From: Lonicera japonica
Lineage: Eukaryota; Streptophyta; Magnoliopsida; Dipsacales; Caprifoliaceae
Direction: 5' to 3'
Length of the DNA: 64,000 nucleotides
Assembly: GCA_021464415.1 (NCBI GenBank)
Contig: CM038471.1
Span: 30,105,234 to 30,169,233 of the forward strand
A program made the translations under genes and the position numbers. Of the stretch, positions 1 through 11,000 are shown piece by piece (position 1 is the stretch's first letter; each line of letters opens with the position of its first letter). The notes beneath the pieces were generated by a model. The model ran no database searches. It was given only the letters and a program-made list of their open reading frames with translations, and had not been told where the DNA came from.

Positions 1-689
1 AGTGGCTCCCGAATTTACACACCAGGTACTGGTAGATCAGACCACTAAACAAGATACAACAACAAATAGATGAAATTTACATATGTTGTTATAACGGTTT
101 AGGAAACAGGGACAATCTTTCTTCAAATGCACTTTCTACTGATAGTGAAAACACTGGCCCATAGGCTTTTTCACTCCTCCTAGTGGTTCAACGACTGCTG
201 CACGCACTGCTCCTTGTGGGACTGCAGCTTATGCATTCTTCTTCTTCCTTTCTTGCTTTTGGGCATAGAAGTTGAAGCTTTCTCAGTCACTAGAGTACTA
301 GCCAGCTTACCAAGGAGTTCCTCAGCTGCTTGGAATTCTTTAAGAAGTTCCAACAATGAATAAAGCTTATTCATGTTGTAATTCTACCGAAATCCCTTTA
401 ATAAGTCCAGCAGCGACTGGAGAACGATATCGACCTGAGTTTCCCCATCAATTTCAACTCCAAAGATCTCTTAGTTCATTCAGAAGACCGATCGTCTTCA
501 AAACAAGATCCTTAACTCGGGTTCCTTCAGCTATAATCGTGTTCATGAGGTCTTTCATCGAAACATACCTTACGGCATGATCCTGATCTCCAAAAATATC
601 TTTGAGGTTCAACATTAGTCAATATAATTAGGTCCAATCAATTTGTTTTAGTTGAGAATAATTAAAAGTGGATTGAAAGAATTTGCCAT
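1..689 (-). pseudogene. copia gag and start of protease, decayed
   Basis: Reading leftwards from an ATG at 689, the translation begins like copia Gag (MANSFNPLLIILN, a stop, then NKLIGPNYID). It breaks after that and resumes near 600 with a UBN2-type Gag segment (M-K-D-L-M then I-I-A-E-G, V-L-K-T-I-G-L-L-N-E-L) and a second piece containing NYNMNKLYSLLELLKEFQAAE. A lysine/arginine-rich stretch follows, then a damaged CCHC knuckle (C-F-H-Y ... H ... C) near 100-150, then WCVNSGAT at about 5-30. That corresponds to the copia protease WCxDSGAT motif, with N in place of the catalytic D. Several stops and at least one internal deletion, between YID and the UBN2 part, make it non-functional. Gag would coat the RNA in the particle. 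Confidence 0.82.
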
Positions 690-2123
690 TTTAAAACTTG
701 AGAATCACATACAAATTATGATGGGCAATAATAACTTTGAACACATATTTTAAATATGGTACCCTCTACCATTTCAAAAAACATTCGCCAGCAGCCTAAG
801 ACTTTAAACAATATGCCCCGTTAATGAGGTCGTCTATTATTCATTATTTCTTAGACAGATGTAAACCTATTAAATTTTACTATCTAGACAATCCTTTATC
901 GTCAAGCAATAAATACTATCTTAGACAATCCTTTATTGTCAAGTAAAATTTAAATAGCCGACTTCCTTTGGTCCTACAAATAATAGTAGAGACTCAGTTG
1001 GAGAGCATACTATTATTTATATCTAAGTGTATACCATCATTTAATTTAGTCCAATGATTCTGAAATTTATTCTCTCCGATATGGAGGTGAGCACTAAAAC
1101 CCACACGAAAAATAAATCACATCATTTAAAATTACCAGTCAGTGAAATTTGTACAATGATTCCGCAATCTATTCTTTCCGATATGGAGGTGGGCACTATA
1201 ACACACACGAAGAATAAATTACATCATCTACAAACCAATGATGGAGATCGTGGGATTTTTATGTGAAAAAATCCCTCACCCACTTAGTATTTAAAACATT
1301 ATTTTCTGAGGGTTAAGAAAATTTTATATTAAATTCTAGTCAACTAAAATACAAGGGTATGAAATATAAAAGACATGTGTAATAAAATTATTTTGCTGCT
1401 TTTTAAAAAAAAAACTTATATTTTTCAATTACGCAAAATTTATATTTATATACCCTTTTTTAATTTGACAAGAACTAAACATAAAATAAAAGGTGATCTA
1501 GGTATGGTCATGTATCCATGTTGTCCAAAATTATAAGGAAACCTAATAATTAAACACATATGACCAACACACAATCACACAAGCATTAAACCATTCAATA
1601 ATAAGAATAATTAAATCCCTGCTATTATGGTCCAAGCTTCATCATCCCTAGTCTGTTGAAAAACCTGTCACGACCTACGTCGCCACTTCATTGACTATGT
1701 CGGGAATCAACCTTGGTGAAAACGCCTTCTTCAACGTTCTTCGTTAAAGAAACTGCAATCTTAGATACAAAGGTCCTATGCCTCCATTTAAGGAGTTCAC
1801 ACATAAACTATTATATCTAAACTGTAAATAAAATTACATAGATCCTATGCCTCCTTTTAAGGAGTTCACAAATCTGATCTAAATTTAATTTACAACCATG
1901 AATAAAACCCAAATCATCATGCACATTAAAATTAACCACGAATAAAAATATCGTGGGATCCAATCACACAAAACATAATTATGTGACCATAATAGCGGGA
2001 CAAGAACACTGCAAAATAAGGGTTAGCGAGTTCTATGTTCTATCCAACAATAACATGCATTAATAGATTTAACTGGACAACATGGCTAGTTCAATCCGTA
2101 CGCAGTATCAAAGAAAACCAATC
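690..2123 (-). other. copia 5' leader, no coding sequence recognised
   Basis: About 1.4 kb between primer site and gag start. It holds short internal duplications: a block beginning TCCGATATGGAGGT recurs at about 1075 and 1177; a block with CCTATGCCTCC at about 1766 and 1846; and a block with TAGACAATCCTTTAT at about 885 and 922. No open frame with a recognisable product was found. Confidence 0.55.
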
Positions 2124-2135
2124 GCTCTGATACCA
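2124..2135 (-). other. Primer binding site, initiator Met tRNA type
   Basis: The minus strand reads TGGTATCAGAGC, the standard copia primer site complementary to the 3' end of initiator methionine tRNA. It lies three bases inside the LTR end. This fixes both the orientation (minus) and the LTR boundary. Confidence 0.93.
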
Positions 2136-2138
2136 AAC

Positions 2139-3613
2139 TGATGGAGACATAAATACAGGATCGTTTGATATTGCGTATAGATTGAACAAAAAAAAAAACT
2201 TATGCTAAAACCCTATAAGAATAAAGGGATTTCACCTTTGTGGATCATGTAGAGGATCCATATGAGGAGACTAGGGTTTGAAAGCATCAAATTGCGATTT
2301 GGTCAGATTTTTTTTTATTCTCGCTGGGCTGCGAAAATTAATTTTTTTTCGCCACCGAAACGACCTCTGATCGTCCTGATTTTTCGCGCTATAATAATAA
2401 CTTTGCGTTCCGAACCACATATCTAAAAATCAGCCCGATCCAACGGTGGGATCAAAAGTTACGATTGATTTACGACTGCTGTGCCGAAAAGCCTAAAGAT
2501 CTTCTATCGTATTCCTTCCGCCATCAAATCTTGCACCGAGTGTGGGCTATGGTATCACCAAGATTTTATCCTCTCTCCATAGAACAAACCCTAACTCATG
2601 AGAATTATTGTTATGCTGAGAAGAGATTAGGCCGGCGTATATATAAGGCTACGATAGGGACCTTAAGGAGAAATAAGTTTGGGCTTCCTATGGAAAGTTG
2701 GAATCCTAATTCTACTAGGAATTAGTTCCTTCCATAAATTATAATTCACACCACTAAAGAATTATAATTGCACTCCCGTCCTTATCTCAAAATTAATTTC
2801 GAGCTCCTTGTTATTAAATACTTATTATTCTCCCCACGTTAAGATTACAGATAACCGTCATTTAAATTAAATTACTGACAATTATATTTAAATGACTTCT
2901 TAATCCTTGAGCCTACCACTTAACTTATTTGACATGTCGGATTAACATAATCCACCTGCAGGGTTTGACATGATCAAAACTTATAAGCTTCTCAAGGGGC
3001 TATCATCAATCCCTATACCGGGACGTGGATTCCATTAATAATTGATATTCATCATACATATAGTGTCGTCATCCAATTCATGAAGATTATTGATCCATAA
3101 ATGAATCTCACTCATAATGAGTCAAAACAACAAACACTACATATATATATCTATTAATTATTTCAAGATTAAGAGCATAAGTAATCATAATAACCATGGG
3201 ATTTTAAATTGTTTTATATAGTCAGTATAAAAACAATTAACCCAAACTGGTCCTATTCAATACACACAAAGTGTACTAGCACAACGAGTTAAAACTATAC
3301 CGTTTTCTGTAGTTAAGATAAACTACTAAAACTTGTGCTACAATCCTACCGATGGTTGTCCAATTCCATTTAAGACTGTGAACCATTAAACTTATATTCC
3401 ACAAGAACCGATGATATGATCTTCTGTGTGTAAGCTATACTCTACACACCAAATCATCTACTATATGGAATAACAGACACACATGCACAATATTTAAATA
3501 AATAATATAATGCAACCATTGCCCATAAAGATTCTCATTAAAATAGCAAAACCAAGTTTATAACATATCCAAACCAACAAGAAAATTATGGCTTTTAGTA
3601 TATCACTCTAACA
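2139..3613 (-). repeat. copia 5' LTR
   Basis: About 1475 bp. It starts TGTTAGAGTG on the minus strand and ends CCATCA immediately before the primer site spacer, so it has the TG...CA ends of an LTR. A TATATATA run on the minus strand at about 2637-2646 is a candidate promoter. The partner LTR is outside the window, so divergence cannot be estimated. Confidence 0.85.
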
Positions 3614-5717
3614 GTTACTGGTTCCAAGGCTTGAAGTAGTCCTGGTTATCCCATTCCCAGACCGGCTCCAGGCAAGTATTTCATCATTCTCAACATATTT
3701 GTAATCTTGGTGCTGAGACCGGGGATATTGTCAGGGGGAAGATATTCGATTTTCTGGGTACTGAGAGTTTGTACTTGAGGCTCGTAAGAAAAGCCTCCTA
3801 ATTGTATGCTCTGGCTTCCGATTCCCAAAACAGGTAACTCCAGATCTGCCAAGGTCCTTTCAGGATCTCCTTGGATGGTAATTATGTTCCCTTCAAACGG
3901 TATCTTGATCTTTTGGTGCAAGGAGGAGGGGAGTGCTCCTATGTCGTGTAGCCACGCTCTTCCTAGTATGAGGTTGAAACTGGAGGGAATGTCTATGATT
4001 TGGAAATTGGCCGGAAAATTTCCGGGACCGACCCTGAGATCTAGCTTTAGAGAACCCAGAACGGCCCTTCTGGTATTGTTGTAGGCCCTGACAGTCACGG
4101 CGGATGGAGAAAGTTCTGAATCCAAGATACCCAGGCATCTAGCGGTCTTCAAGGGGCAGACGTTTATGGTTGACCCGTTGTCGATAAGGACTTGTGGCAA
4201 AATCTTCCCTCGGGTTCGGACGGTGATATGGAGAGCCAGGCTGTGTTTCCTTCCCAATGGAGACAGATCCTCATCTGAAAATGACAGACTTCTTTGGACT
4301 GTAAGTGACCCGATCATGTTTGGCAGTTGTTCGGGTGTGGAGTCCGGTGATATCACGGCTTCGTCCAGAAGTTTGATGAAAGCAGTCCTGTGGGGGTTTG
4401 GAGGCAACCAAGAGGCCCCAAATGGTGATGTGTGCCTGGGTCTTCTTCAACTGCTCAAGCACTCTATCTTCTCCTATTTCCTTAGGTGACGGTGTTTTCT
4501 CAGCATCCGGTGGTGGTTGGTATACCCTTCCTGAACGGGTGATTTGTTGGATCCAAAGGGATGTCGGGTTTGATTCCTCTGAAGTTTCTGACGATTCTGG
4601 CTCTGTCGACCAACTGAAAGTCCCGGGGGAGGTTTCTGTCATACAGATTGTCTCCCTGGGGGGGTTTTGGGATTTCCATGATTGTTTCTTCTTATTCTGG
4701 GTCCATCCTATCCCAGATTTTCCGGGATTGGTTTTGATTGTAAGTGGCTGTGAGATCCCCTGATTTGCCTTTCCTAAACCCTCCCCGGGTAGGAAGTTCA
4801 TTTTGGCCATCCATTGGTCAATTATGGGATTGAGGCCTGGGGCAACTTGATCCTTTACTGGCAGTACATCGGGTGCCCTGTAGGTTGCGTCATCTCGAAT
4901 GAGCCCCACGGGATCGAAGCCTTCTTCATCAGTGGTCAAGGCATTAATCCCTGCAGGTGGAGCATGGTTAGGAAGTGGATTGTTAGTAACATTGGGCCCG
5001 TCGGGTGCGGGGATGATTTCGGCTTCAATGAGGTCTTGAATACGATGACGAAGGGCCAAACAACGCTCCGTGTCGTGTCCTGCAGCTTGATGATACGCAC
5101 AATTCTCATTCATTCTCCAGGTATTTGGAATAGGGTTTGGTGGGGGGCGCGGGTTGAGTGGAGTAATTAGTCCGGCCTTTTGGAGCAGCTCCAGACTTTT
5201 TACCAGTGTAGTGGGGAGGGTGCAGAAGTTTCTCCTTTTCTTGTCCTCGGTGTTCGAAGGGCTTCCTTGTGCGGGCTAACTCATCGGAGGTGGCTGTTGT
5301 GGTTGTTGAAAGGGGTTCTGTTGATAGGGGTATGAGCTTATTTGATTCACGGCTGTAGTGACTGTCTTTCTCCCGGTGTATGCGGCTTTCTTGGTATCGA
5401 TTTCAACTTTCTTGGCCAATTCTTCCTCTACTTGTGACCCCATACTCAACAGGGCCTTGAAGTATGGGAATACATGCTTTCCCATGCAACTCAGTACGGC
5501 TGGAGTGAAGTTCTTCTGAATAATTTCCAGCTGTTCTTCTTCATCGGGTCGTTTGGACATTTGGGAGGCTATCTCCCTCCAGCGGGTGACAAAGTCGCTG
5601 AAGCTTTCTTTCTCGCCATGTTTGGCCATTTCCAGGTGTTTACGGGTAATTTCCAAATCCTCGTTGGACCCGTATTTGGTCATAAATTCTTTGACGATAT
5701 TTCCCCAAGTCTGCGTG
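3614..5717 (-). pseudogene. Element B gag-pol fragment (Gag C-terminus, protease)
   Basis: The minus strand is nearly the same as element A 8940-11030. It covers the Gag core (MTKYGSNEDLEITRKHLEMA), the CHHC-type knuckle C-A-Y-H-Q-A-A-G-H-D-T-E-R-C, a G-patch-like motif (FLPGEGLGKANQG), and the protease with active site LIDNGSTINV near 4160-4190, where A has the same DNGS. Compared with A there are two breaks: a TGG-to-TAG stop at 5276-5278, and an extra C in a C-run near 4391-4395 (five C's against four in A) that shifts the frame. The fragment is bounded on the left by the copia insertion and on the right by element A, whose other flank (24497) continues the same gene. Confidence 0.93.
5713..5717. 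other. Left target-site duplication of element A (GCGTG)
   Basis: GCGTG occurs directly before the TG of the 5' LTR and again at 24492-24496 directly after the CA of the 3' LTR. The uninterrupted gag of A carries this site once (its complement, near 8926-8934). Together these prove the limits of A and its insertion into B. Confidence 0.96.
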
Positions 5718-5830
5718 TGTAGACACCCCGATCCGTGACCCCTGCAAGAACCCTAACGACCTACGAGACTACTATTTTTGGAGTCCAGGACACACCCGAG
5801 CACGCGAAACTACCCCGGGGGGGGGGGGTT

Positions 5831-6090
5831 TGTTGCGCGACAAACCTTTTTTTTATGAAGGATTGTCGCACGACATATCACATTGTCGCGCGACAATCAT
5901 TGGAATGTCGCGCGACAATCCCACTATGTCGCGCGACAATCCCTCTCTGCACCCGACCAACCACTTTCTGACACATCACAGTGTCAGGACCCATCACTTC
6001 AGCCGTTTGTCGCACGACATACAGGAATGTCGCGCGACAAACAGATATGTCGCGCGACACTTGCCTTTTTTGGGGAAATGTCGCGTGACA
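5831..6090. promoter_or_regulatory. Array of nine TGTCGCGCGACA palindromes, 5' LTR U3
   Basis: Copies start at 5831 (TGTTGCGCGACA), 5864 (TGTCGCACGACA), 5884, 5906, 5927, 6008 (TGTCGCACGACA), 6028, 6048 and 6079 (TGTCGCGTGACA); unmarked ones are perfect. The 12-mer is its own reverse complement and holds three CpGs. Two clusters have steps of 20-22 bp, about two helical turns, which would place sites on one face of the DNA. The array ends 15 bp before the TATA box. A dimeric DNA-binding protein is the natural reader, but none is identified. Confidence 0.9.
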
Positions 6091-6105
6091 ATCTTCCCCG
6101 AGCAG

Positions 6106-6113
6106 TATAAATA
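6106..6113 (+). promoter_or_regulatory. LTR TATA box
   Basis: TATAAATA in the context GCAGTATAAATAGGCC, conserved in the LTRs of A (both), B and C. It lies just downstream of the palindrome array. Transcription would start about 30 bp further on, near the AGGGGCAGC region, defining the U3/R border. Confidence 0.85.
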
Positions 6114-7297
6114 GGCCAACACCCCCAAGGGTTCAGGGGCAGCAATTGGAATCTGAGAATTTGGAGCTTTAGATTTGATTTTTATCAAGCATTTTTCTAC
6201 TATTATCTTATTTCTGAAGAATTATCGAATCTATCCTCGACACTGGACGTGTCCCGTCTCTGGAATCAATTTCTCGGAAATATCTGAAGAAAGAGAAGAT
6301 TATTATCGCCAGAGATCCCTCTGCCGTATTATATTTTCTTTCTTATTATTATTCTCGTCGGGAAGGTAAATAAAGTCCCTTCTAGTATTTAAAATTAGAT
6401 ATCTGTGTACTTGTTTTACTTCTGTTATTCTGTCCACGTTTTATTTGAATAAACTTATTGTCAAGTTACAAATAGTCTATCGTTTTCGACACAAAAGACC
6501 CTGATAAAACCACTTTCAAAACCAGAAGAGTAAGTACATTATCGTCCGGATAAACCCTGTTTTCAAACCCCGGACCGATAAAAGGCTTATCTAGGAATTA
6601 AAATCCACATATCCTGTCTTTTTCATAGACTGCGATGTGTCTGATAAACTCTCCTCAAAGAGTTCTAATTCCATATTGAATTAGTCCCGACATAAAGATC
6701 CGAACTTTTCCAAAAATAATCACAACTTGAGAAAACCATCATTATCTGAGGAAATAATACGAAATACTCTTTCAAAATAAAAGGTTTTTTTTTTTGTCAT
6801 TTGTCATTTACATCTTTTAAATCATAAAAACATCGGATCTCGGAATACAAAGGCTTTCACCCCTTTTTTCCCGTTTTTTTCGAGAAATTAGGGTTTTCAT
6901 TTGAAAAGTAGTAGACTGTCAGTAAAAGCATCCAAGTTTTTCAACATAGAATAAATATATAAGTCCACTAGAGACCGAAAGGGCGGAATGGGTGCTTAAC
7001 ACCTTCCCAAACCGTAATATAGTTCCCGAACCCTATAGAAACCTGGTTTCGCAGACAAACGTGTAAAGAAAGGCTTGTCTATAGCCTTTCCCCTTACACA
7101 ACCTTTTTGTCCGTTTTCTCGTAAAACGTACTGGCGACTCTGAACGAACCCCTTTGCATCTAGAATAGACGTAGGGACACCCGATATGAATTATCAAAAC
7201 AAACTCCAAGCAAATGGAGCGACGGAATCCCTTCCGACGCTTCAGACCTCCATGAACGGGGACGAGACCCGGGGGTCGCATTTGCGGATTCTCACAG

Positions 7298-7315
7298 TGG
7301 CGACTCTGCTGGGGA
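7298..7315 (+). other. Primer binding site of element A
   Basis: TGGCGACTCTGCTGGGGA begins one base after the LTR end and starts with TGG, complementary to the CCA tail of a tRNA. The same 18-mer occurs in element B on the minus strand. I do not assign the tRNA from memory. Confidence 0.85.
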
Positions 7316-8042
7316 AACTAGAGAACTAGACTCTTATATGTGGACTTTTGTTTATTTGAATACTTGCTTTTTTCTGCTTTCCCTACTTATGTTAATTGAT
7401 TGAGAAGAAACATTTTTTCAGAAAAAGGGAATTTTTCAAAAATACGTAATCATGATAATGATATTTGTAAACCCAACCTTTTTCACACGCACTATCACAA
7501 ATCATGCATTGGTTCTACGAGTGTGAATTTACCCCAAACCCTCGGAAGTATTATAAGTGAGTAGGGAGTTGGCTTGCTTGGGCCAACATAAACCGAAAGC
7601 ATTTACTTCCACTCTCCTTGGCCAAGTACGCCCCCGAGGTATATCGAGTGACGAGAACACTCACGTACCCGGGAAGTATATCAAAAGGCTCTTGCACGTA
7701 CCCGCCCCTGGGGTATATCGCAAGGTCTTGCCAAAAAGGAGGGAGCCTGAAGCCTTAACCGTTCGTACACCTGCGCTGCATATAAGATCGAGTCAAGTTA
7801 AAACACTTGTCAAACAGCCATAGGGGATGTACCACCTTACGGCTTACTTTTGGACGCCTTTTTAAATCCGAGGCTCTTCTCGGCAATTTTTAGTGGTTCT
7901 TTTGGCAAAAATTGAGTCGCATCACAGTCTTCCTTCATCTTCGCCACGTGGTTTCGTCTACAGTCGTGAAGCAACAAATAGACTGGAAGGTTGGGCCGGC
8001 CGTGATCACACCGGAAGACTAGTAAGACCAAGCACTCCTGAA
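7316..8042 (+). other. Element A leader between primer site and Gag
   Basis: Contains a 68-bp block (7545-7612) that also occurs twice inside the LTR of element C, and three related segments at about 7626, 7665 and 7700 of the form GTAC, C/G-rich centre, then GGTATATC or AGTATATC, about 35 bp apart. The Gag frame is already open from an ATG at 7893, giving a 50-codon possible N-terminal extension. I prefer the ATG at 8043 (MADERENRE) as start, because the acidic helical Gag-like sequence begins there; the choice is uncertain. Confidence 0.6.
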
Positions 8043-11000
8043 ATGGCCGATGAACGTGAGAATCGAGAGACAGATCAGAGCCTAGCCGAGGCATCATCAG
8101 CTCAGCCAACCCTAGCCGAAATGCACCGTTTACTCATGACTGTCAGCAGGGATCTGGCAAACCTCACGAATGAGCAATAGGGTACCCGGATCCGAATAGA
8201 AGAATTATCAGCCGAACGAACTGCACCACCGGGGTTTGATCGACTACCACCGAATCGAGATCCGAACCAAGGACAGTCTTCACAAGTACTCCCCCCAGTT
8301 CAAGGAGCCAATCCACCCCAAACGGGCCCTATCGTAGTTGGTCCCGTTCAAACCGACCCCAACAATCAGAACCAATGGGCCCCGGATTCAGGCCCCACTT
8401 ACCAACAACAGGAGCCACCCATAGTCTGGCCGCAACCCCAAGTACAACCCGGTTTTGACCCCCAATACCAACCATGGCCACAAGTTCCCGCAAAACCCAT
8501 TCCACCACCGGCCCCAGCAGCCCTCCCTAATGAATACCCAGACATCAACCGACTTCGGGCAGTATATGCAGAATCGGTAATAGCACGGGAACAGCCCGAC
8601 GAGGTGTCAAGAGAGAGTGAGGAAATGAAGAAGCTGAAAGAGCAGATGAGGGTCCTACAGAAGGGGGTGTCCCTAATAAAAGGTGCAGACGAGATCACGG
8701 ATATGAATGCCTTCTCCCTCTACCCAGAAGCGAGATTACCCCAGGGATTCAAACTCCCTTCCATCACCAAGTTCACTGGAACCACGCCCCCTAAAACTCA
8801 CCTACAGTCCTACATCAGATCCATGCAAGTGTCCAGTTGTGGAGAGCCGGAATTAGCACAAGCCTTTCACATGACTCTCACGGGAGCCGCCCTGAGATGG
8901 TTCTTTGGTCTAAAAAGGCATCACACGCAGACTTGGGGAGATATCGTCAAAGAATTCATGACCAAATACGGGTCCAACGAGGATTTGGAAATTACCCGTA
9001 AACTCCTGGAAATGGCCAAACAGGGCGAGAAAGAAAGCTTCAGCGACTTTGTCACCCGCTGGAGGGAGATGGCCTCCCAAATGTCCAAACGACCTGATGA
9101 AGAAGAACAGCTGGAAATCATCCAGAAGAACTTCACTCCAGCCGTACTGAGTTGCATGGGAAAGCACGTATTCCCACACTTCAGGGCCCTATTGAGTATG
9201 GGGTCACAAGTAGAGGAAGAACTGGCCAAGAAAGTTGAAACCGATACCAAGAAAGCCGCATACACTGGGAGAAAGACAGCCACTACAGCCGTGAATCAAA
9301 TAAGCTCATACCCCTATCAACAGAACCCCTTTCAACAACCACAACAGCCACCTCCGATGAGTTGGCCCGCACAAGGAGGCCCTTCGAACACCGAGGACAA
9401 GAAAAGGAGAAACTTCTGCACCCTCCCCACTACACTGGTAAAAAGTCTGGAGCTGCTCCAAAAGGCCGGACTAATCACTCCACTCAACCCGCGCCCCCCA
9501 CCAAACCCTATTCCAAATACCTGGAGAATGAATGAGAATTGTGCGTATCATCAAGCTGCAAGACACGACACGGAGCGTTGTTTGGCCCTTCGTCATCGTA
9601 TTCAAGACCTCATTGAAGCCGGAACCATCCCCGCACCCGGCGGGCCCAATGTTACTAACAATCCACTTCCTAACCATGCTCCACCTACAGGGATTAATGC
9701 CTTGACCACTGATGAAGAAGGCTTCGATCCTGTGGGGCTCATTCGAGATGACCCAACCTACAGGGCACCCATTGTACTGCCAGCAAAGGCTCAAGTTGCC
9801 CCAGGCCTCAATCCCATAATTGACCAATGGATGGCCAAAATGAACTTCCTACCCGGGCAGGGTTTAGGAAAGGCAAATCAGGGGATCTCACAACCACTCA
9901 CAATCAAAACCAATCCCGGAAAATCTGGGATAGGATGGACCCAGAATAAGAAGAAACAATCATGGAAATCCCAAAACCCCCCCAGGGAGACAATCTGTAT
10001 GACAGAAACCTCCCCCGGGACTTTCAGTTGGTCGACAGAGCCAGAATCGTCAGAAACTTCAGAGGAATCAAACCCGGCATCCCTTTGGATCCAACAAATC
10101 ACCCGTTCAGGAAGGGTATACCAACCACCACCGGATGCTGAGAAAACACCGCCACCTAAGGAAATAGGAGAAGATAGAGTGCTTGAGCAGTTGAAGAAGA
10201 CCCAGGCACACATCACCATTTGGGGCCTCTTGGTTGCCTCCAAACCCCACAGGACCGCTTTCATCAAACTTCTGGACGAAGCCGTGATATCACCGGACTC
10301 CACACCCGAACAACTGCCAAACATGATCGGGTCACTTACAGTCCAAAGAAGTCTGTCATTTTCAGATGAGGATCTGTCTCCATTAGGGAGGAAACACAGC
10401 CTGGCTCTCCATATCACCGTCCGAACCCGAGGAAAGATTTTGCCACAAGTCCTTATCGACAACGGGTCAACCATAAACGTCTGCCCCTTGAAGACCGCTA
10501 GATGCCTGGGTATCTTGGATTCAGAACTTTCTCCATCCGCCGTGACTGTCAGGGCCTACGACAATACCAGAAGGGCCGTTCTGGGTTCTCTGAAGCTAGA
10601 TCTCAGGGTCGGTCCCAGAATTTTTTCGGCCGATTTCCAAATCATAGACATTCCCTCCAGTTTCAACCTCTTGCTGGGAAGAGCGTGGCTACACGACATA
10701 GGAGCACTCCCCTCCTCCTTGCACTAAAAGATCAAGATACCGTTTGAAGGGAACATAATTACCATCCAAGGAGATCCTGAAAGGACCTTGGCAGATGTGG
10801 AGTTACCTGTTTTAGGAATCGGGAGCCAGAGCATACAGTTAGGAGGCTTTTCTTATGAGCCTCAAGTACAAACTCTCAGCACTCAGATAATCGAATATCT
10901 TCCCCCAGACAATATCCCCGGTCTCAGCACCAAGATTACAAATATGCTAAGAATGATGAAATACTTACCTGGAGCCGTCCTAGGAATGGGACAATCAGGA

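Larger units (their letters stand above)
1..3613 (-). mobile_element. Ty1/copia retrotransposon, 5' half, cut by window edge
   Basis: On the minus strand the order is LTR (2139-3613), primer binding site (2124-2135), long leader, then decayed gag and the start of protease, running off the left edge. Its right boundary interrupts the pol of a Ty3/gypsy element: gypsy sequence resumes at 3614 with GTTAC, which is the likely target duplication, but the matching copy would lie outside the window. The intact homologous gypsy sequence near 11020 runs through this point without interruption, which confirms the junction. The copia lineage was not determined. Confidence 0.88.
5718..7296 (+). repeat. 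Element A 5' LTR
   Basis: Starts TGTAGACACC and ends TTCTCACA. U3 has a G-run at about 5816-5828, the palindrome array (5831-6090) and a TATA box (6106). R and U5 follow, with an AATAAA near 6449. Compared with the 3' copy there are about 14 substitutions, four of them inside palindrome copies, plus run-length differences. The palindromes make short repetitive open frames here (peptides with repeated SRDN or CRATI) that are artefacts. Confidence 0.96.

Noticed and set aside
5831..6090. CRISPR-like pattern of short palindromic repeats with even spacers
   Set aside because: The repeat is only 12 bp, spacers are about 8-10 bp, the context is an LTR before a TATA box in a plant genome, and there are no cas genes.
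5735..6114. Short open frames in several frames with repeated SRDN or CRATI peptides (also near 23000, 27400 and 28700)
   Set aside because: They are translations of the palindrome array in an LTR promoter, open on both strands because of its symmetry.
9878..10474. 198-codon minus-strand frame opposite to Gag-Pol (and its twin at 4166-4763)
   Set aside because: Shadow of the gag/protease coding strand; it recurs in both copies only because the sense sequence is conserved.
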